64,000 bases of DNA from Sphingomonas abaci (GTDB taxonomy: Bacteria > Pseudomonadota > Alphaproteobacteria > Sphingomonadales > Sphingomonadaceae): assembly GCF_014199625.1 (NCBI RefSeq), contig NZ_JACHNY010000007.1, positions 1 to 64,000 on the forward strand, written 5' to 3'. Under the pieces are notes generated by a model that saw only the letters and a program-made list of their open reading frames with translations, searched no databases and had not been told where the DNA came from. This document shows positions 30,402 through 39,988 of this stretch, piece by piece (the first letter of the stretch is position 1; each line of letters starts with the position of its first letter). The translations under genes were made by a program, and so were the position numbers.

Positions 30402-31586
30402 GTGACCGCACCCACCGACATCGTCATCACCGCCGCCAAGCGCACGCCCGTCGGCGCGTTCCTGGGCGCCTTCGCGGCGACGCCCGCGCATGAACTGGGC
30501 CGGGTGGCGATCACCGCCGCGCTCGAGCAGGCCGGCGTGGCCGGCGAGGAGGTTTCCGAGGTCATCATGGGCCAGGTGCTGACCGCTGCCCAGGGGCAGA
30601 ACCCCGCCCGCCAGGCATCGATGGCGGCCGGCGTGCCGAAGGAAGTGCCCGCCTGGGGCGTCAACCAGGTCTGCGGCTCGGGACTGCGCGCCGTTGCGCT
30701 GGCGGCGCAGGCGGTAGCGACCGGCGACGCCACGATCGTGGTCGCGGGCGGTCAGGAATCCATGTCGCTCTCTCCCCATGCGCAGACGATGCGCGGCGGC
30801 ACCAAGATGGGCCCGGTCAGCCTGGTCGACACCATGGTGCATGACGGCCTGGCCGATGTGTTTAACGGCTATCACATGGGCATCACCGCCGAGAATCTCG
30901 CCGAACAATATCAGGTGACCCGCGCCGAACAGGACCAGTTCTCGGTCCGCTCGCAGAATCTGGCGGAGGCGGCGCGCGCGTCGGGACGGTTCAAGGACGA
31001 GATCGCGCCGGTGACCGTCAAGGGCCGCAAGGGCGACACCGTGGTCGAGCAGGACGAATATATCCGCGCCGGCGCGACGATCGACAGCGTGTCGGGCGTG
31101 CGCCCCGCCTTCAAGAAGGACGGCACGGTGACGGCGGCGAACGCGTCCGGCCTCAATGACGGCGCGGCGGCGATCGTCGTCATGACCCGCGCCGAGGCGG
31201 AGAAGCGCGGCAGTCCGATCCTGGCGACGATCCGCAGCTGGGCCTCGGCCGGCGTGGACCCGTCGGTGATGGGCATCGGCCCCGTCCCCGCCACCAAGCG
31301 GGCGCTGGAGAAGGCCGGCTGGACCGTGGCCGATCTCGACCTGATCGAGGCGAACGAGGCGTTCGCGGCCCAGGCGCTGTCGGTCGGCAAGGAACTCGGC
31401 TTCGATGCGGACAAGGTGAACGTCAATGGCGGCGCAATCGCGCTCGGCCATCCGATCGGCGCCAGTGGCGCCCGCGTGCTGACCACGCTGATCTACGAGA
31501 TGCAGAAGCGCGACGCTGCCAGGGGCCTCGCCACCCTGTGCATCGGCGGCGGCATGGGCATCGCCATGTGCCTCGAACGCGACTGA
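30402..31586 (+). CDS. phaA: Acetyl-CoA C-acetyltransferase (thiolase), PhaA-type
   Basis: A 394-residue thiolase. The nucleophile Cys91 is in WGVNQVCGSGLRAV, His in GHPIGASGARVL, and the second Cys in CIGGGMGIA. It condenses two acetyl-CoA to acetoacetyl-CoA, the first step of polyhydroxybutyrate synthesis, and can also run in reverse for fatty acid breakdown. Being beside phaR favours the polymer role. The start is GTG at 30402, with the N terminus TDIVITAAKRTPVGAF. The N terminus lacks any targeting signal. Confidence 0.93.
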   Translation: MTAPTDIVITAAKRTPVGAFLGAFAATPAHELGRVAITAALEQAGVAGEEVSEVIMGQVLTAAQGQNPARQASMAAGVPKEVPAWGVNQVCGSGLRAVALAAQAVATGDATIVVAGGQESMSLSPHAQTMRGGTKMGPVSLVDTMVHDGLADVFNGYHMGITAENLAEQYQVTRAEQDQFSVRSQNLAEAARASGRFKDEIAPVTVKGRKGDTVVEQDEYIRAGATIDSVSGVRPAFKKDGTVTAANASGLNDGAAAIVVMTRAEAEKRGSPILATIRSWASAGVDPSVMGIGPVPATKRALEKAGWTVADLDLIEANEAFAAQALSVGKELGFDADKVNVNGGAIALGHPIGASGARVLTTLIYEMQKRDAARGLATLCIGGGMGIAMCLERD

Positions 31587-31597
31587 CTTAGGACCGG

Positions 31598-31627
31598 AAC
31601 GGATGTTGCAGTCTTGCAACATCCGTT
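31598..31627 (+). terminator. Hairpin after the thiolase gene
   Basis: Perfect 13-base arms AACGGATGTTGCA (31598-31610) and TGCAACATCCGTT (31615-31627) with a 4-base loop, 11 bases past the phaA stop. No strong T run follows (CATCAAATTG). It separates phaA from the receptor gene. Confidence 0.6.
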
Positions 31628-31745
31628 CATCAAATTGTAATCTTTGACGTAGGTTTATTGCCTAACCCCCTGATTGACGTTCTTTTGTGTCGCACGGCAC
31701 GAACGTCGGCTTACCCGGCATCATAGCCGGTTCAGGGGGAATACC

Positions 31746-34700
31746 TTGCACATCACCCGTTTCTTGGGCGCCACGGCGCTCGCCTCGACTCTGCTTGTCT
31801 CGACCATGGCGTGGGCGCAAACCACGCCGTCGGGGTCGCCGGGCGACATCGTCAATCCCGGGCAGACCGCAGCGGATTCGGCGCAGGCGCGCTCGACCGA
31901 CGAGCAGCCCGTCGAAATCACCGTCACCGGATCGCGTCTGGCCCGGCCGAACGAGATCGCCGGCGCGCCGATCACCACGGTCACCGCGGCCGAACTGGGC
32001 GTCACCGCCCGCACGTCCGTCGGCGACGTGCTGAACGACCTGCCGCAGCTGACCAGCACCTTCAGCCAGCAGAACTCGACCCGCTTCCTGGGCACGGCCG
32101 GTCTGAACCTGCTCAACCTGCGCGGTCTCGGTACGCAGCGCACGCTGGTGCTGGTCAACGGCCGCCGCCATGTCGGTGCCGACATCCTCAACAACGCCGT
32201 GTCGCCCGACACCAACACCTTTCCGACCGATCTGATCGAGCGCGTCGACCTGCTGACCGGCGCCAGCTCGGCCGTCTATGGTTCGGACGCACTGGCGGGT
32301 GTCGTCAACTTCGTCCTCAAGCAGGATTTCGAAGGTGTGCAGCTGCGTGGTCAGGGTGCGGTCAGCCAATATGGCGATGCCGGATCCTATTATACCAGCG
32401 TCCTCGCGGGCAAGAACTTCGCCGAAGGCCGCGGCAATATCGCCGTCGACCTGGAATATGCCCGCCAGAACAGCGTCTATGCGTCCGATCGCGACTACCT
32501 GCGCCAGAACAACACCTTCGTCACGGTCGACACGGACACGGCCGGCATCGCTGCGGGCCAGACGCTGATCAACTATGACGGCATTCCCGACAACCAGTTC
32601 CTGCGCGACATCCGTTCGGCGACGCTCTCGGCCGGCGGCCTGGTGACGATCGCCGGTGCCACCCGTACCGCCAGCGGCTCGGCCTTCTCCAACAGCCTGT
32701 GCGCCGCGGGCGCGCGCGACGTGGTCGGTCGCGCCTTCACCTGCAACTATTTGTTCCAGTCCAACGGCAGCCTGGCGGCGCAGACCGGGCAGCGCGTCGG
32801 CCTCGCGGCAGGCACGGCGGCCAATCCCGTCGGCACGGCGGCCGGATCGTTCCTGGGCGGCAATGGCGATACGCGTCGCGAGGGCCAGCTGATCCAGCTC
32901 CAGCCGCAACTCGACCGCTACTCGGCCAACCTGATCGGCCATTTCGAATTCTCGCCCGCCTTCGTGCCCTTCGTCGAGGCGAAATATGTCCGCACCGACA
33001 CGTTCGGCCAAGGCACGTCGGGTCCGGCCTTCTTCACCGGCTCGACGCTCGACGCGTTCTACGAGCGCCCGCGCCTCGACAATCCCTATCTCAGCGCCGA
33101 TGCGCGCACCACGATCGCCAACGCGATCCTGGCCAGCGGCATCAATCCCAATTCGACCTCGGGCGCGCTGCTGACCGACGCCGACCGTACCGCGATCGCC
33201 AACGGGTCTTATCGCTTCATCCTGCGCAAGAACCTGACCGACCTGGGCATCCGCTCGGAAAAAGCGCGTCGCGAGACCTATCGCGCCGTGGTCGGTGCCC
33301 GCGGTACGTTCAACGACGACTGGAACTATGAACTGTCGGCCAACTACGGCGAGTTCAAGGAGAAGACCAAGGTCCTGGGCAATCTGAACCAGCAGCGGAT
33401 GTTGCTGGCGCTGGACGCGGTGCGCAATCCCGCGACCGGCCAGATCGTCTGCGGCGCGCAGCTCGACGCGACCCGCGCCAACCGGATCGCCTCGACGCTG
33501 GGCATCGACAATCCGTCGGTCCTTGCCGCCGATATCGCCGCCTGCCAGCCGCTCAATCCGTTCGGCGTCGGCAACATCTCCGATGCGGCCCGCAACTACG
33601 TCCTGTCGGATACGGTATCGAGCGGCAAGATCACGCAGCTCGACATCTCCGGCTTCGTTGCGGGCGACACCAGCGGCTTCTTCAACCTGCCGGGCGGTCC
33701 GCTGGCGATCTCCATCGGCGGCGAATATCGTCGCGAGACCGCTTTCTACGAGCAGGATCCGCTCGTGTCGGCAGGCTATACCTTCTACAACGCCATCGCG
33801 CGCTTCGACCCAACCTCGTTCGAGGTCAAGGAAGCGTTCGGCGAACTCAAGGTGCCGCTGTTGAAGGACGTCACGCTCATCAAGGAGCTGACGGTGAGCG
33901 GCGCGGGCCGCGTCTCTGACTATAAGGGTTCGGCCGGTACGGTCTGGGCGTACAATGCCGATGCCGTCTACTCGCCATTCGAAGGCGTCCGCTTCCGCGC
34001 CGCCTATGGCCGGTCGGTGCGCGCGCCCAACCTGTCGGACCTCTACTCGCCGCAGTCGCAGAACTTCGCGTCGGTGGTCGACCCCTGCTCCGCGATCAAC
34101 ATCGCCAGCGGCACCCAGTTCCGGGCCGCGAACTGCGCGGCGGCGGGCATTCCGACCAGCTATGACTATCGCTATACGCAGACGCTGGAAATCGTCAGCG
34201 GCGGCAATCCCGACCTGTCCGTCGAGAAGTCCGACTCCTACACCTATGGCGTCGTGATCCAGCCGGTGCAGACCCCCGGCTTGTCGCTGTCGGTCGATTA
34301 CTTCAACATCAAGGTCAACAACGTCATCACCGCCCCGTCGGCGCAGCAGATCATCAACAGCTGCTACGACACGCCGCAGCCCAGCCAGCAGTTCTGCGGC
34401 CTGTTCCAGCGCGTCGGTGCCGGCCAGACCGGTCCGAACGGCGAGCAGGAATATCGTATCGTCGAAGGTACGCTGCAGCAGACCTTGCTCAACTACGCCA
34501 AGCTGCAGGTCCGCGGCATCGACGCCAACCTCGCCTATACGCGCCGGGTCGGCGATGTGCGCCTGTCGACGCAGATCATCTACACCCATCAGTTCCAGAA
34601 CGACCAGTTCCTGGATCCGACCCAGCCGGGCTTCGCCGACACGATCCGCGGCGAGATCGGCCAGCCGATCGACGCGGTGAACTGGAACATCGGCGCGGAC

Positions 34701-35015
34701 TTCGGCCAGTTCTACACCAACGTGCAGATGCGGTACCTGTCCAAAATGTCGGTCGGCGCGATCGAGAACCTGGTAACCTTCCAGGGCCGCCCGCCCCAGA
34801 ACGCCGACATCTACGACATCAACTACTATCCCGAAGTGTTCTATCTCGACCTGAAGTTCGGCGTAAACATCAACGAGCGGTCGAACTTCTACTTCGGCAT
34901 CGATAACGTCACGAACCGCACGCCGCCGCTCTTCTCGACCGGCACGGGCGCTGGCACCGGCATCTACGATGCCATCGGCCGTCGTTTCTATGCGGGTGTG
35001 ACGGCGCGCTTCTAA
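31746..35015 (+). CDS. TonB-dependent outer membrane receptor
   Basis: About 1089 residues. A signal peptide (ITRFLGATALASTLLVSTMA, cut after WAQ) is followed by a TonB-box-like segment near EQPVEITVTGSRLA and a plug domain with NLRGLGTQRTLVLVNGRRH and SSAVYGSDALAGVVN. Beta-barrel strands fill the rest, ending with YAGVTARF whose final Phe is typical. It belongs to the large family common in sphingomonads, imports an unknown ligand and is energised by TonB-ExbBD. The TTG at 31746 is chosen: AGGGGGA stands 5 bases upstream and the signal peptide starts there, unlike the upstream ATG-less extension. Confidence 0.9.
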   Translation: MHITRFLGATALASTLLVSTMAWAQTTPSGSPGDIVNPGQTAADSAQARSTDEQPVEITVTGSRLARPNEIAGAPITTVTAAELGVTARTSVGDVLNDLPQLTSTFSQQNSTRFLGTAGLNLLNLRGLGTQRTLVLVNGRRHVGADILNNAVSPDTNTFPTDLIERVDLLTGASSAVYGSDALAGVVNFVLKQDFEGVQLRGQGAVSQYGDAGSYYTSVLAGKNFAEGRGNIAVDLEYARQNSVYASDRDYLRQNNTFVTVDTDTAGIAAGQTLINYDGIPDNQFLRDIRSATLSAGGLVTIAGATRTASGSAFSNSLCAAGARDVVGRAFTCNYLFQSNGSLAAQTGQRVGLAAGTAANPVGTAAGSFLGGNGDTRREGQLIQLQPQLDRYSANLIGHFEFSPAFVPFVEAKYVRTDTFGQGTSGPAFFTGSTLDAFYERPRLDNPYLSADARTTIANAILASGINPNSTSGALLTDADRTAIANGSYRFILRKNLTDLGIRSEKARRETYRAVVGARGTFNDDWNYELSANYGEFKEKTKVLGNLNQQRMLLALDAVRNPATGQIVCGAQLDATRANRIASTLGIDNPSVLAADIAACQPLNPFGVGNISDAARNYVLSDTVSSGKITQLDISGFVAGDTSGFFNLPGGPLAISIGGEYRRETAFYEQDPLVSAGYTFYNAIARFDPTSFEVKEAFGELKVPLLKDVTLIKELTVSGAGRVSDYKGSAGTVWAYNADAVYSPFEGVRFRAAYGRSVRAPNLSDLYSPQSQNFASVVDPCSAINIASGTQFRAANCAAAGIPTSYDYRYTQTLEIVSGGNPDLSVEKSDSYTYGVVIQPVQTPGLSLSVDYFNIKVNNVITAPSAQQIINSCYDTPQPSQQFCGLFQRVGAGQTGPNGEQEYRIVEGTLQQTLLNYAKLQVRGIDANLAYTRRVGDVRLSTQIIYTHQFQNDQFLDPTQPGFADTIRGEIGQPIDAVNWNIGADFGQFYTNVQMRYLSKMSVGAIENLVTFQGRPPQNADIYDINYYPEVFYLDLKFGVNINERSNFYFGIDNVTNRTPPLFSTGTGAGTGIYDAIGRRFYAGVTARF

Positions 35016-35037
35016 GAGCGGGTCATCGACAGCAGGC

Positions 35038-35068
35038 GGGCCGGTGGTTTCCACCGGCCCGTTTCGTT
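35038..35068. terminator. Bidirectional terminator after the receptor gene
   Basis: GGGCCGGTGG (35038-35047), loop TTT, CCACCGGCCC (35051-35060), then GTTTCGTT. The stem is GC-rich with a T-rich tail on the plus strand. It lies between the receptor stop and the convergent alanine racemase stop (35067-35069). Confidence 0.75.
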
Positions 35069-36116
35069 ACGACTGGGGACGCCCAAAGCGCCGCCCCAGC
35101 AGCGTCAGCAGCTCATATTGCGACATCCCGCTTGCCGCAGACTGCGTGGCGAGGTCATAGTCGATCGCGATCCAGTCGCCCTCGGCCAGATCGGGCGCGG
35201 CGGTTATGTCGAGCGCGACCAGGTCCATCGACACCCGGCCGATCACCGGCAGCACCGCTCCGCCCGCCCGCGCGCGGCCGGTGTTGGAGAAGGCGCGGAC
35301 ATAGCCGTCGGCATAGCCCAAATTGACGATCGCCACCGCGCAGTCGTGCGGCGCGGTCCAGGTCGCGTTGTAGCCGACCGGGTCGCCTGCCCGCACCAGC
35401 CGGCGCTGCAGCACCTGCGCCTCGGGCGTCGCCACCTGTCGGACCAGCCCGGCATAGTCGCCGCGCGGCACCCCGCCATACAGCGCCAGTCCCGGCCGGG
35501 TCAGGTCGAAATGATACGCCGCGCCCAACGCGATGCCGGCCGAGTTGGCGAGGCTCAACCGCCGCGCCGTCGTCCGCCCGGCGAGCGCGGCGAAGCGCGT
35601 GCGCTGATCGGCGTTCATCGCGCTGTCCTCGTCCGCGCAGGCGAGATGGCTCATCAGCGTCTCGATCGCGAGGCCGTCCAGCGCACCGTCGGCGATGTCG
35701 GATGGCGCGATGCCCAGCCGGTTCATGCCGGTGTCGACCATCACGTCGCACGCGCCCCCCCCGCCCTCGCGCCAGCGGGCGATCTGCGGCAGGCTGTTCA
35801 GCACCGGCCGGGCGAAACCGGCGCGCGCCGCCGCCATGTCCTCGGCGCGCAGGCCGTGCAGCACCGACAGGGTCAGGCCGAGCGGCGCCAGCGCCTGCGC
35901 CTCGGACCAGGTGGCGACGAAGAAATCGCGGCAACCGGCCCCGGCCAGGCGCGCGGCGACGCCATGGGCTCCCAGGCCATAGCCGTCCGCCTTGACCGCC
36001 GCGCCGCAAGCGGCCGGGCCACTCATCCGGTCGAGCAGCCGCCAGTTGGCGATCAGCGCATCGCCATCCAGGCGCAGGCGCAGCGGGGCAGGAATATCGA
36101 TCACGCGCGCGGGCAT
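35067..36116 (-). CDS. alr: Alanine racemase
   Basis: A 349-residue PLP enzyme. The cofactor Lys is in CGAAVKADGYGLG (residue 42). The opposite-base Tyr lies in VGYNATWTAP, and RVSMDLVALDI is the conserved MD motif. It makes D-alanine for peptidoglycan. The N-terminal TIM barrel includes GACDVMVDTGMNRLGI. The ATG at 36116 is chosen as the family start; the frame is open further upstream only through non-conserved basic sequence. It follows the threonylcarbamoyl-AMP synthase gene by 34 bases, so they are likely cotranscribed. Confidence 0.93.
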   Translation of the reverse strand: MPARVIDIPAPLRLRLDGDALIANWRLLDRMSGPAACGAAVKADGYGLGAHGVAARLAGAGCRDFFVATWSEAQALAPLGLTLSVLHGLRAEDMAAARAGFARPVLNSLPQIARWREGGGGACDVMVDTGMNRLGIAPSDIADGALDGLAIETLMSHLACADEDSAMNADQRTRFAALAGRTTARRLSLANSAGIALGAAYHFDLTRPGLALYGGVPRGDYAGLVRQVATPEAQVLQRRLVRAGDPVGYNATWTAPHDCAVAIVNLGYADGYVRAFSNTGRARAGGAVLPVIGRVSMDLVALDITAAPDLAEGDWIAIDYDLATQSAASGMSQYELLTLLGRRFGRPQS

Positions 36117-36150
36117 AGGCCGGTGCGCGGCGTCCGTCGACCCGCCCCCG

Positions 36151-37095
36151 CTAGCGCGTCGCGGCGCGGCGCAGGCGGTCGTGGATCGCCTCGCCGATGC
36201 CGGTCGCCGGCAGCGGGGCGACGGCGATACGGGCCCGGTCGCTGGCATCGGCGCGGTGCAGCGCATCGAACAGCCGCGCCGCCGCCTCGGTCAGATCGCC
36301 GGACACGGACAGCGTGTCGTCGCCCTCCACCCCGTCGAAGCCGATCAGCCATTCGTCCGGCTCGGCCCAGCCTGCACCCAGCCGCAGCGGCTTGGCGGGC
36401 GCATAATGGGTGGCGAGCTGGCCCGGCGCGGTGATCGTGCCGCCCGCCGGCTGGCCCCCGCCCGACACCAGCCGGCCGAGCACCCGGCCGATCGCCTCGG
36501 CGGTGACCGGGCCCGGCCGCAACAGGGTCGCGCCCGCCACGATGGTCGATTCCAGACCGGCGGCGCAGGGGCCGTCGTCGATCACCAACTCCGCCGCCGC
36601 GCCCAGGCTGGCGACGACATGCGCGGCGCGGGTCGGGCTGATCCCGTTGCTGCGATTGGCGGAAGGCGCGGCGAGCGGCCGGCCGGCCGCTTCGATCAGC
36701 GCGCGCATCGCCCGGTGTGCGGGCACGCGGATCGCCACCGTGTCCAGTCCCGCCGTCACCAGCGAGGCGACCGGCGCGCCCGCCCGCAGCGGCAGCACCA
36801 GCGTCAGCGGCCCCGGCCAGAACGCGGCGGCCAGCGCATCGGCGGCCCGGTCGAACACCGCCAGCCGTTCCGCCTCCGCCCGGTCGCGGACATGGACGAT
36901 CAGCGGGTTGAAGCTCGGCCGCCCCTTCGCGGCATAGATGCGCGCCACCGCCGCCGAATCGCCGGCGTCGGCGGCCAGGCCGTAGACCGTTTCTGTCGGG
37001 ATCGCGACGAGTCGCCCGGCGCGGATCGCCGCCGCCGCCTCGGCGATGGCGGCGGTGCCGTAGCGTCGGACAAGCGGGTGTGGTTCGGCCATCAT
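36151..37095 (-). CDS. L-threonylcarbamoyladenylate synthase (Sua5 type)
   Basis: A 314-residue protein with YrdC domain first: RLVAIPTETVYGLAADAGDS, the KGRPSFNPLIVHV loop and PLAAPSANRSNGISPT. The C-terminal Sua5 domain (about residues 210-314) follows the linker QLATHYAPAKPLRL. It makes threonylcarbamoyl-AMP for tRNA t6A37 synthesis. The longer Sua5 form, not the short TsaC, is present. ATGs at 37095 and 37092 are equally possible. It is divergent from the acyl-CoA dehydrogenase gene with almost no gap. Confidence 0.92.
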   Translation of the reverse strand: MMAEPHPLVRRYGTAAIAEAAAAIRAGRLVAIPTETVYGLAADAGDSAAVARIYAAKGRPSFNPLIVHVRDRAEAERLAVFDRAADALAAAFWPGPLTLVLPLRAGAPVASLVTAGLDTVAIRVPAHRAMRALIEAAGRPLAAPSANRSNGISPTRAAHVVASLGAAAELVIDDGPCAAGLESTIVAGATLLRPGPVTAEAIGRVLGRLVSGGGQPAGGTITAPGQLATHYAPAKPLRLGAGWAEPDEWLIGFDGVEGDDTLSVSGDLTEAAARLFDALHRADASDRARIAVAPLPATGIGEAIHDRLRRAATR

Positions 37096-37132
37096 GTTGC
37101 GTCTATATCAGGGCAAAACCCCGGAGAGAAAC

Positions 37133-38848
37133 GTGCCCTTCACGCCCCCCGTCGCCGAACAGCGCCTTGTCCTCGACACCATCGTCGGCCTGCCCGATCT
37201 CGCCGCAAGCGACCGTTTCGCTGCCGCCGATGGCGACACGGTCGATGCGGTGCTGGAGGGGGTGGGCCAGTTCGCGGCGGGCGAATGGGCGCCGCTTGCC
37301 CGGATCGGCGACACGGTCGGCGCGCAATGGACGGCGGACGGCGTGGTGATGCCGGACGGCTATGCCGCCGCCTACCGCGCTTATGTCGAGGGCGGCTGGG
37401 GCACGATCGGCGCGCCGGCCGACTGGGGCGGCCAGGGCCTGCCCTTCGCGCTCCAGACGGCGGTGCTGGAGACGCTGGGCACCGCCAACATGGGCTTCGC
37501 GCTCTGCCCCACCCTCACGATTGGCGCGATCGAGGCCTTGCAGCATCATGGCTCGCCCGAGCAGCAGGCCGCGTACCTGCCGCATCTGTCGACCGGCGAG
37601 TGGACCGGCACGATGAACCTGACCGAGCCGCAGGCGGGCAGCGATGTCGGCGCGCTGCGCGCCACCGCCACGCCGCGCGGCGACGGAACCTGGAGCATCA
37701 AGGGAACGAAGATCTTCATCTCTTTTGGCGACCATGACATGGCCCCGAACATCGTCCATCTCGTGCTGGCCCGCACCCCGGATGCGCCGGTCGGCACACG
37801 CGGGATCAGCCTGTTCCTGGTGCCCAAATACCGGCTGGATGCGGACGGCCGGCCCGGCGCCCTCAACGACGTGCGCGTGGTGTCGATCGAGCACAAGATG
37901 GGCCTGCACGCCTCGCCCACCTGCGTGCTGTCGTTCGGCGACCATGACGATTGCGTCGGCGAGCTGATCGGCCCCGAACATGGCGGGATGCGCGCGATGT
38001 TCACGATGATGAACAATGCGCGGCTCAATGTCGGCCTCCAGGGCGTGCAGGTGGCGGAGGGCGCGACCCAGGCGGCGGTCGCCTATGCGCTGGACCGGGT
38101 CCAGTCGGCGCGAGCGGGCGGCGCGGACCGGTCGTCGGTGCGGATCGTCGAACATCCCGATGTCCGCCGCATGCTGCTGCGCATGAAGGCGCAGACCCAG
38201 GCGGCGCGTGCGCTGGTCTATTACGCCGCCGGCCAGGTCGATCGCGCGGCGCTGGGCGATGCCGCCGCGAAGGCCCGGCTGGAGATGGTGACCCCGCTGG
38301 CCAAGGCGCACGCCACCGATCTGGGCAACGAGGTCGCCTCGCTCGGCATCCAGGTCCATGGCGGCATGGGCTATGTCGAGGAAACGGGCGCGGCGCAGTT
38401 CTTTCGCGATGCGCGCATCACCCCGATCTATGAGGGAACGAACGGCATCCAGGCCGCCGACCTGGTCGGGCGCAAGCTGGGGCTGGACAATGGCGGCGCC
38501 TTCGCCGCGCTGATCGAAGACCTGCGGCGCGAGGCGGAGGCGGAAGACCTGGTCGCCCTGGTCGCGGCGTGCGACGCGGTCGGCCGTCGCCTCGCCACCG
38601 CGGATGCCGACGACCGGCTGGCGGCGAGCTATCCGTTCCTGACCATGCTGTCGGTCGCGCTGTGCGGCGTGCTGCTGGAACGCGAGTCGCGGGCGCTGAC
38701 CGGGGAAGGCGATTTCGAGTCGATGAAGCGGGCCAGTATCCGCTTCTACCTGGAGCAGATCGTCCCCGAGGCGCTGGGCCTGCGCGCCGCCGCCACCGCC
38801 CCCGCCACCACGCTCTACGCGCTGCCGGCGGCGGCGTTCGCGGCCTGA
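37133..38848 (+). CDS. Acyl-CoA dehydrogenase family protein
   Basis: A 571-residue flavoprotein. FTPPVAEQRLVLDTIVGLPD opens the AidB-like/FadE-type N-terminal domain; EWTGTMNLTEPQAGSDVGAL is the FAD-binding signature, with IFISFGDHDM and GMGYVEETGAAQFFRDARIT near the catalytic region and TPIYEGTNGIQAADL toward the end. It oxidises acyl-CoA thioesters. The GTG at 37133 has GGAGAGAA just upstream; an earlier ATG at 37094 would overlap the divergent gene start. Confidence 0.9.
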   Translation: MPFTPPVAEQRLVLDTIVGLPDLAASDRFAAADGDTVDAVLEGVGQFAAGEWAPLARIGDTVGAQWTADGVVMPDGYAAAYRAYVEGGWGTIGAPADWGGQGLPFALQTAVLETLGTANMGFALCPTLTIGAIEALQHHGSPEQQAAYLPHLSTGEWTGTMNLTEPQAGSDVGALRATATPRGDGTWSIKGTKIFISFGDHDMAPNIVHLVLARTPDAPVGTRGISLFLVPKYRLDADGRPGALNDVRVVSIEHKMGLHASPTCVLSFGDHDDCVGELIGPEHGGMRAMFTMMNNARLNVGLQGVQVAEGATQAAVAYALDRVQSARAGGADRSSVRIVEHPDVRRMLLRMKAQTQAARALVYYAAGQVDRAALGDAAAKARLEMVTPLAKAHATDLGNEVASLGIQVHGGMGYVEETGAAQFFRDARITPIYEGTNGIQAADLVGRKLGLDNGGAFAALIEDLRREAEAEDLVALVAACDAVGRRLATADADDRLAASYPFLTMLSVALCGVLLERESRALTGEGDFESMKRASIRFYLEQIVPEALGLRAAATAPATTLYALPAAAFAA

Positions 38849-38852
38849 CCGC

Positions 38853-39917
38853 TCAGATGTCGACCACCGCCGCCGCCTCGTGATCGGGGCGGCGGCGGGT
38901 CCGCCGCCACAGGATCAGGCCGGTGACCGCCATGGCGGCGTCGAGCAGGCCGGTCAGCACCAGCACGCCGCGCCACGCCGGCCCCGCGCCGCCATGCCAG
39001 TCCCGCATCCCCCGGTATGCGGCGGCCGGCGGCCGGGCGGGCACGGCGGTCGCGTTGCCCGTGTCGTCCGCCACCTTGACCGGCGCGACATGCGGATCGG
39101 CGAAGCGTAGCGTCCAGTCGGGATCGCGCTCGGTCGGCCAAATGATCGTCCGGACGGCGGCGTTTGGGTGCAGATCGGCGGCGCGGCCGAGCACCACGGC
39201 AAGCGGCTGGGCGGGGCGCGCCATCGGTCGCGCCGCGCGTGGTTCCGACCATGACGGCAGCGGCCCGCCGGCCAGCCGTGCGGCCAGCGCGGGGAAGGCC
39301 AGCCCCGTTCCAGTCAGGGCCAGCAGGAACAGCGGGACGATCGTGACCCCTCCCAGCAGATGATGAGCCAGGATTAGTCCGTCGCGCCGCCGCCGCATGC
39401 GCATCACCTGCCGCCAGCCGCCCCCGTGCGGCCATCCGATATGGACGCCGGTCAGACAGCTCAGCATCAGTGCCAGGCCGAGCAGACCGGCGATCGCCCG
39501 CCCCGCATTCTCCATCCCCAAATTCTGGTGGAAAAGACGAAGCGCATAGAACAGGTCGCTGCCAGGTCCCGCCACCCCGAGCCGATGGCCGGTCACCGGA
39601 TCGACGTAATAACCGGTGCTCGCCGCTCCCGTCGCCAAGCCCGATGGCGTCACCATGACCATCGCCGCCTCGTTCGGCCCGGGCAGCGTGAGGGCGGCGA
39701 CACGCGCGCCCGGCGGCAGTCCGCGTCGCACCAGCTCGACCAGATGGTCGGCGGGCGGCACCCCGCGCGCGCCGAGCGCCTGACGAACGGGCGCCGGCGG
39801 CCGGTCGACGGCGGCGGCGCCGGTCAGCACCACGCCCGACAGGACGATCGGCACGATCAGCCAGGCCAGGACCAGCCCGGTCCAGCCCAGCGGCGTGGCG
39901 CCCCTGCCCGTCATCAT
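38853..39917 (-). CDS. PepSY-associated membrane protein, iron-uptake linked
   Basis: A 354-residue membrane protein. Four likely transmembrane segments: LVLAWLIVPIVLSGVVLTGA, AIAGLLGLALMLSCLTGVHI, TIVPLFLLALTGTGLAFPAL and LVLTGLLDAAMAVTGLILWR, with a periplasmic PepSY-like domain between the first two (RVAALTLPGPNEAAMVMVTP). The H-Q-N-L-G and AHHLLGG histidines could bind haem. Homologues act as ferric-siderophore reductases. It lies downstream of the PiuC and receptor genes, so it belongs to that iron block. Confidence 0.85.
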   Translation of the reverse strand: MMTGRGATPLGWTGLVLAWLIVPIVLSGVVLTGAAAVDRPPAPVRQALGARGVPPADHLVELVRRGLPPGARVAALTLPGPNEAAMVMVTPSGLATGAASTGYYVDPVTGHRLGVAGPGSDLFYALRLFHQNLGMENAGRAIAGLLGLALMLSCLTGVHIGWPHGGGWRQVMRMRRRRDGLILAHHLLGGVTIVPLFLLALTGTGLAFPALAARLAGGPLPSWSEPRAARPMARPAQPLAVVLGRAADLHPNAAVRTIIWPTERDPDWTLRFADPHVAPVKVADDTGNATAVPARPPAAAYRGMRDWHGGAGPAWRGVLVLTGLLDAAMAVTGLILWRRTRRRPDHEAAAVVDI

Positions 39918-39988
39918 GCCGCTGCCCTTTCCATGATGACGACGCGCTGCCCCATGGCCCCCGCCCCGTCAATCGTGGCGCGGAGCCG

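Noticed and set aside
31662..35054. Minus-strand open frame of about 1130 codons antisense to the receptor gene
   Set aside because: GC-rich third positions of the real gene remove stop codons from the opposite strand. The antisense product is full of His, Arg and Ala without domains, and the plus strand has a full receptor with signal peptide and barrel.
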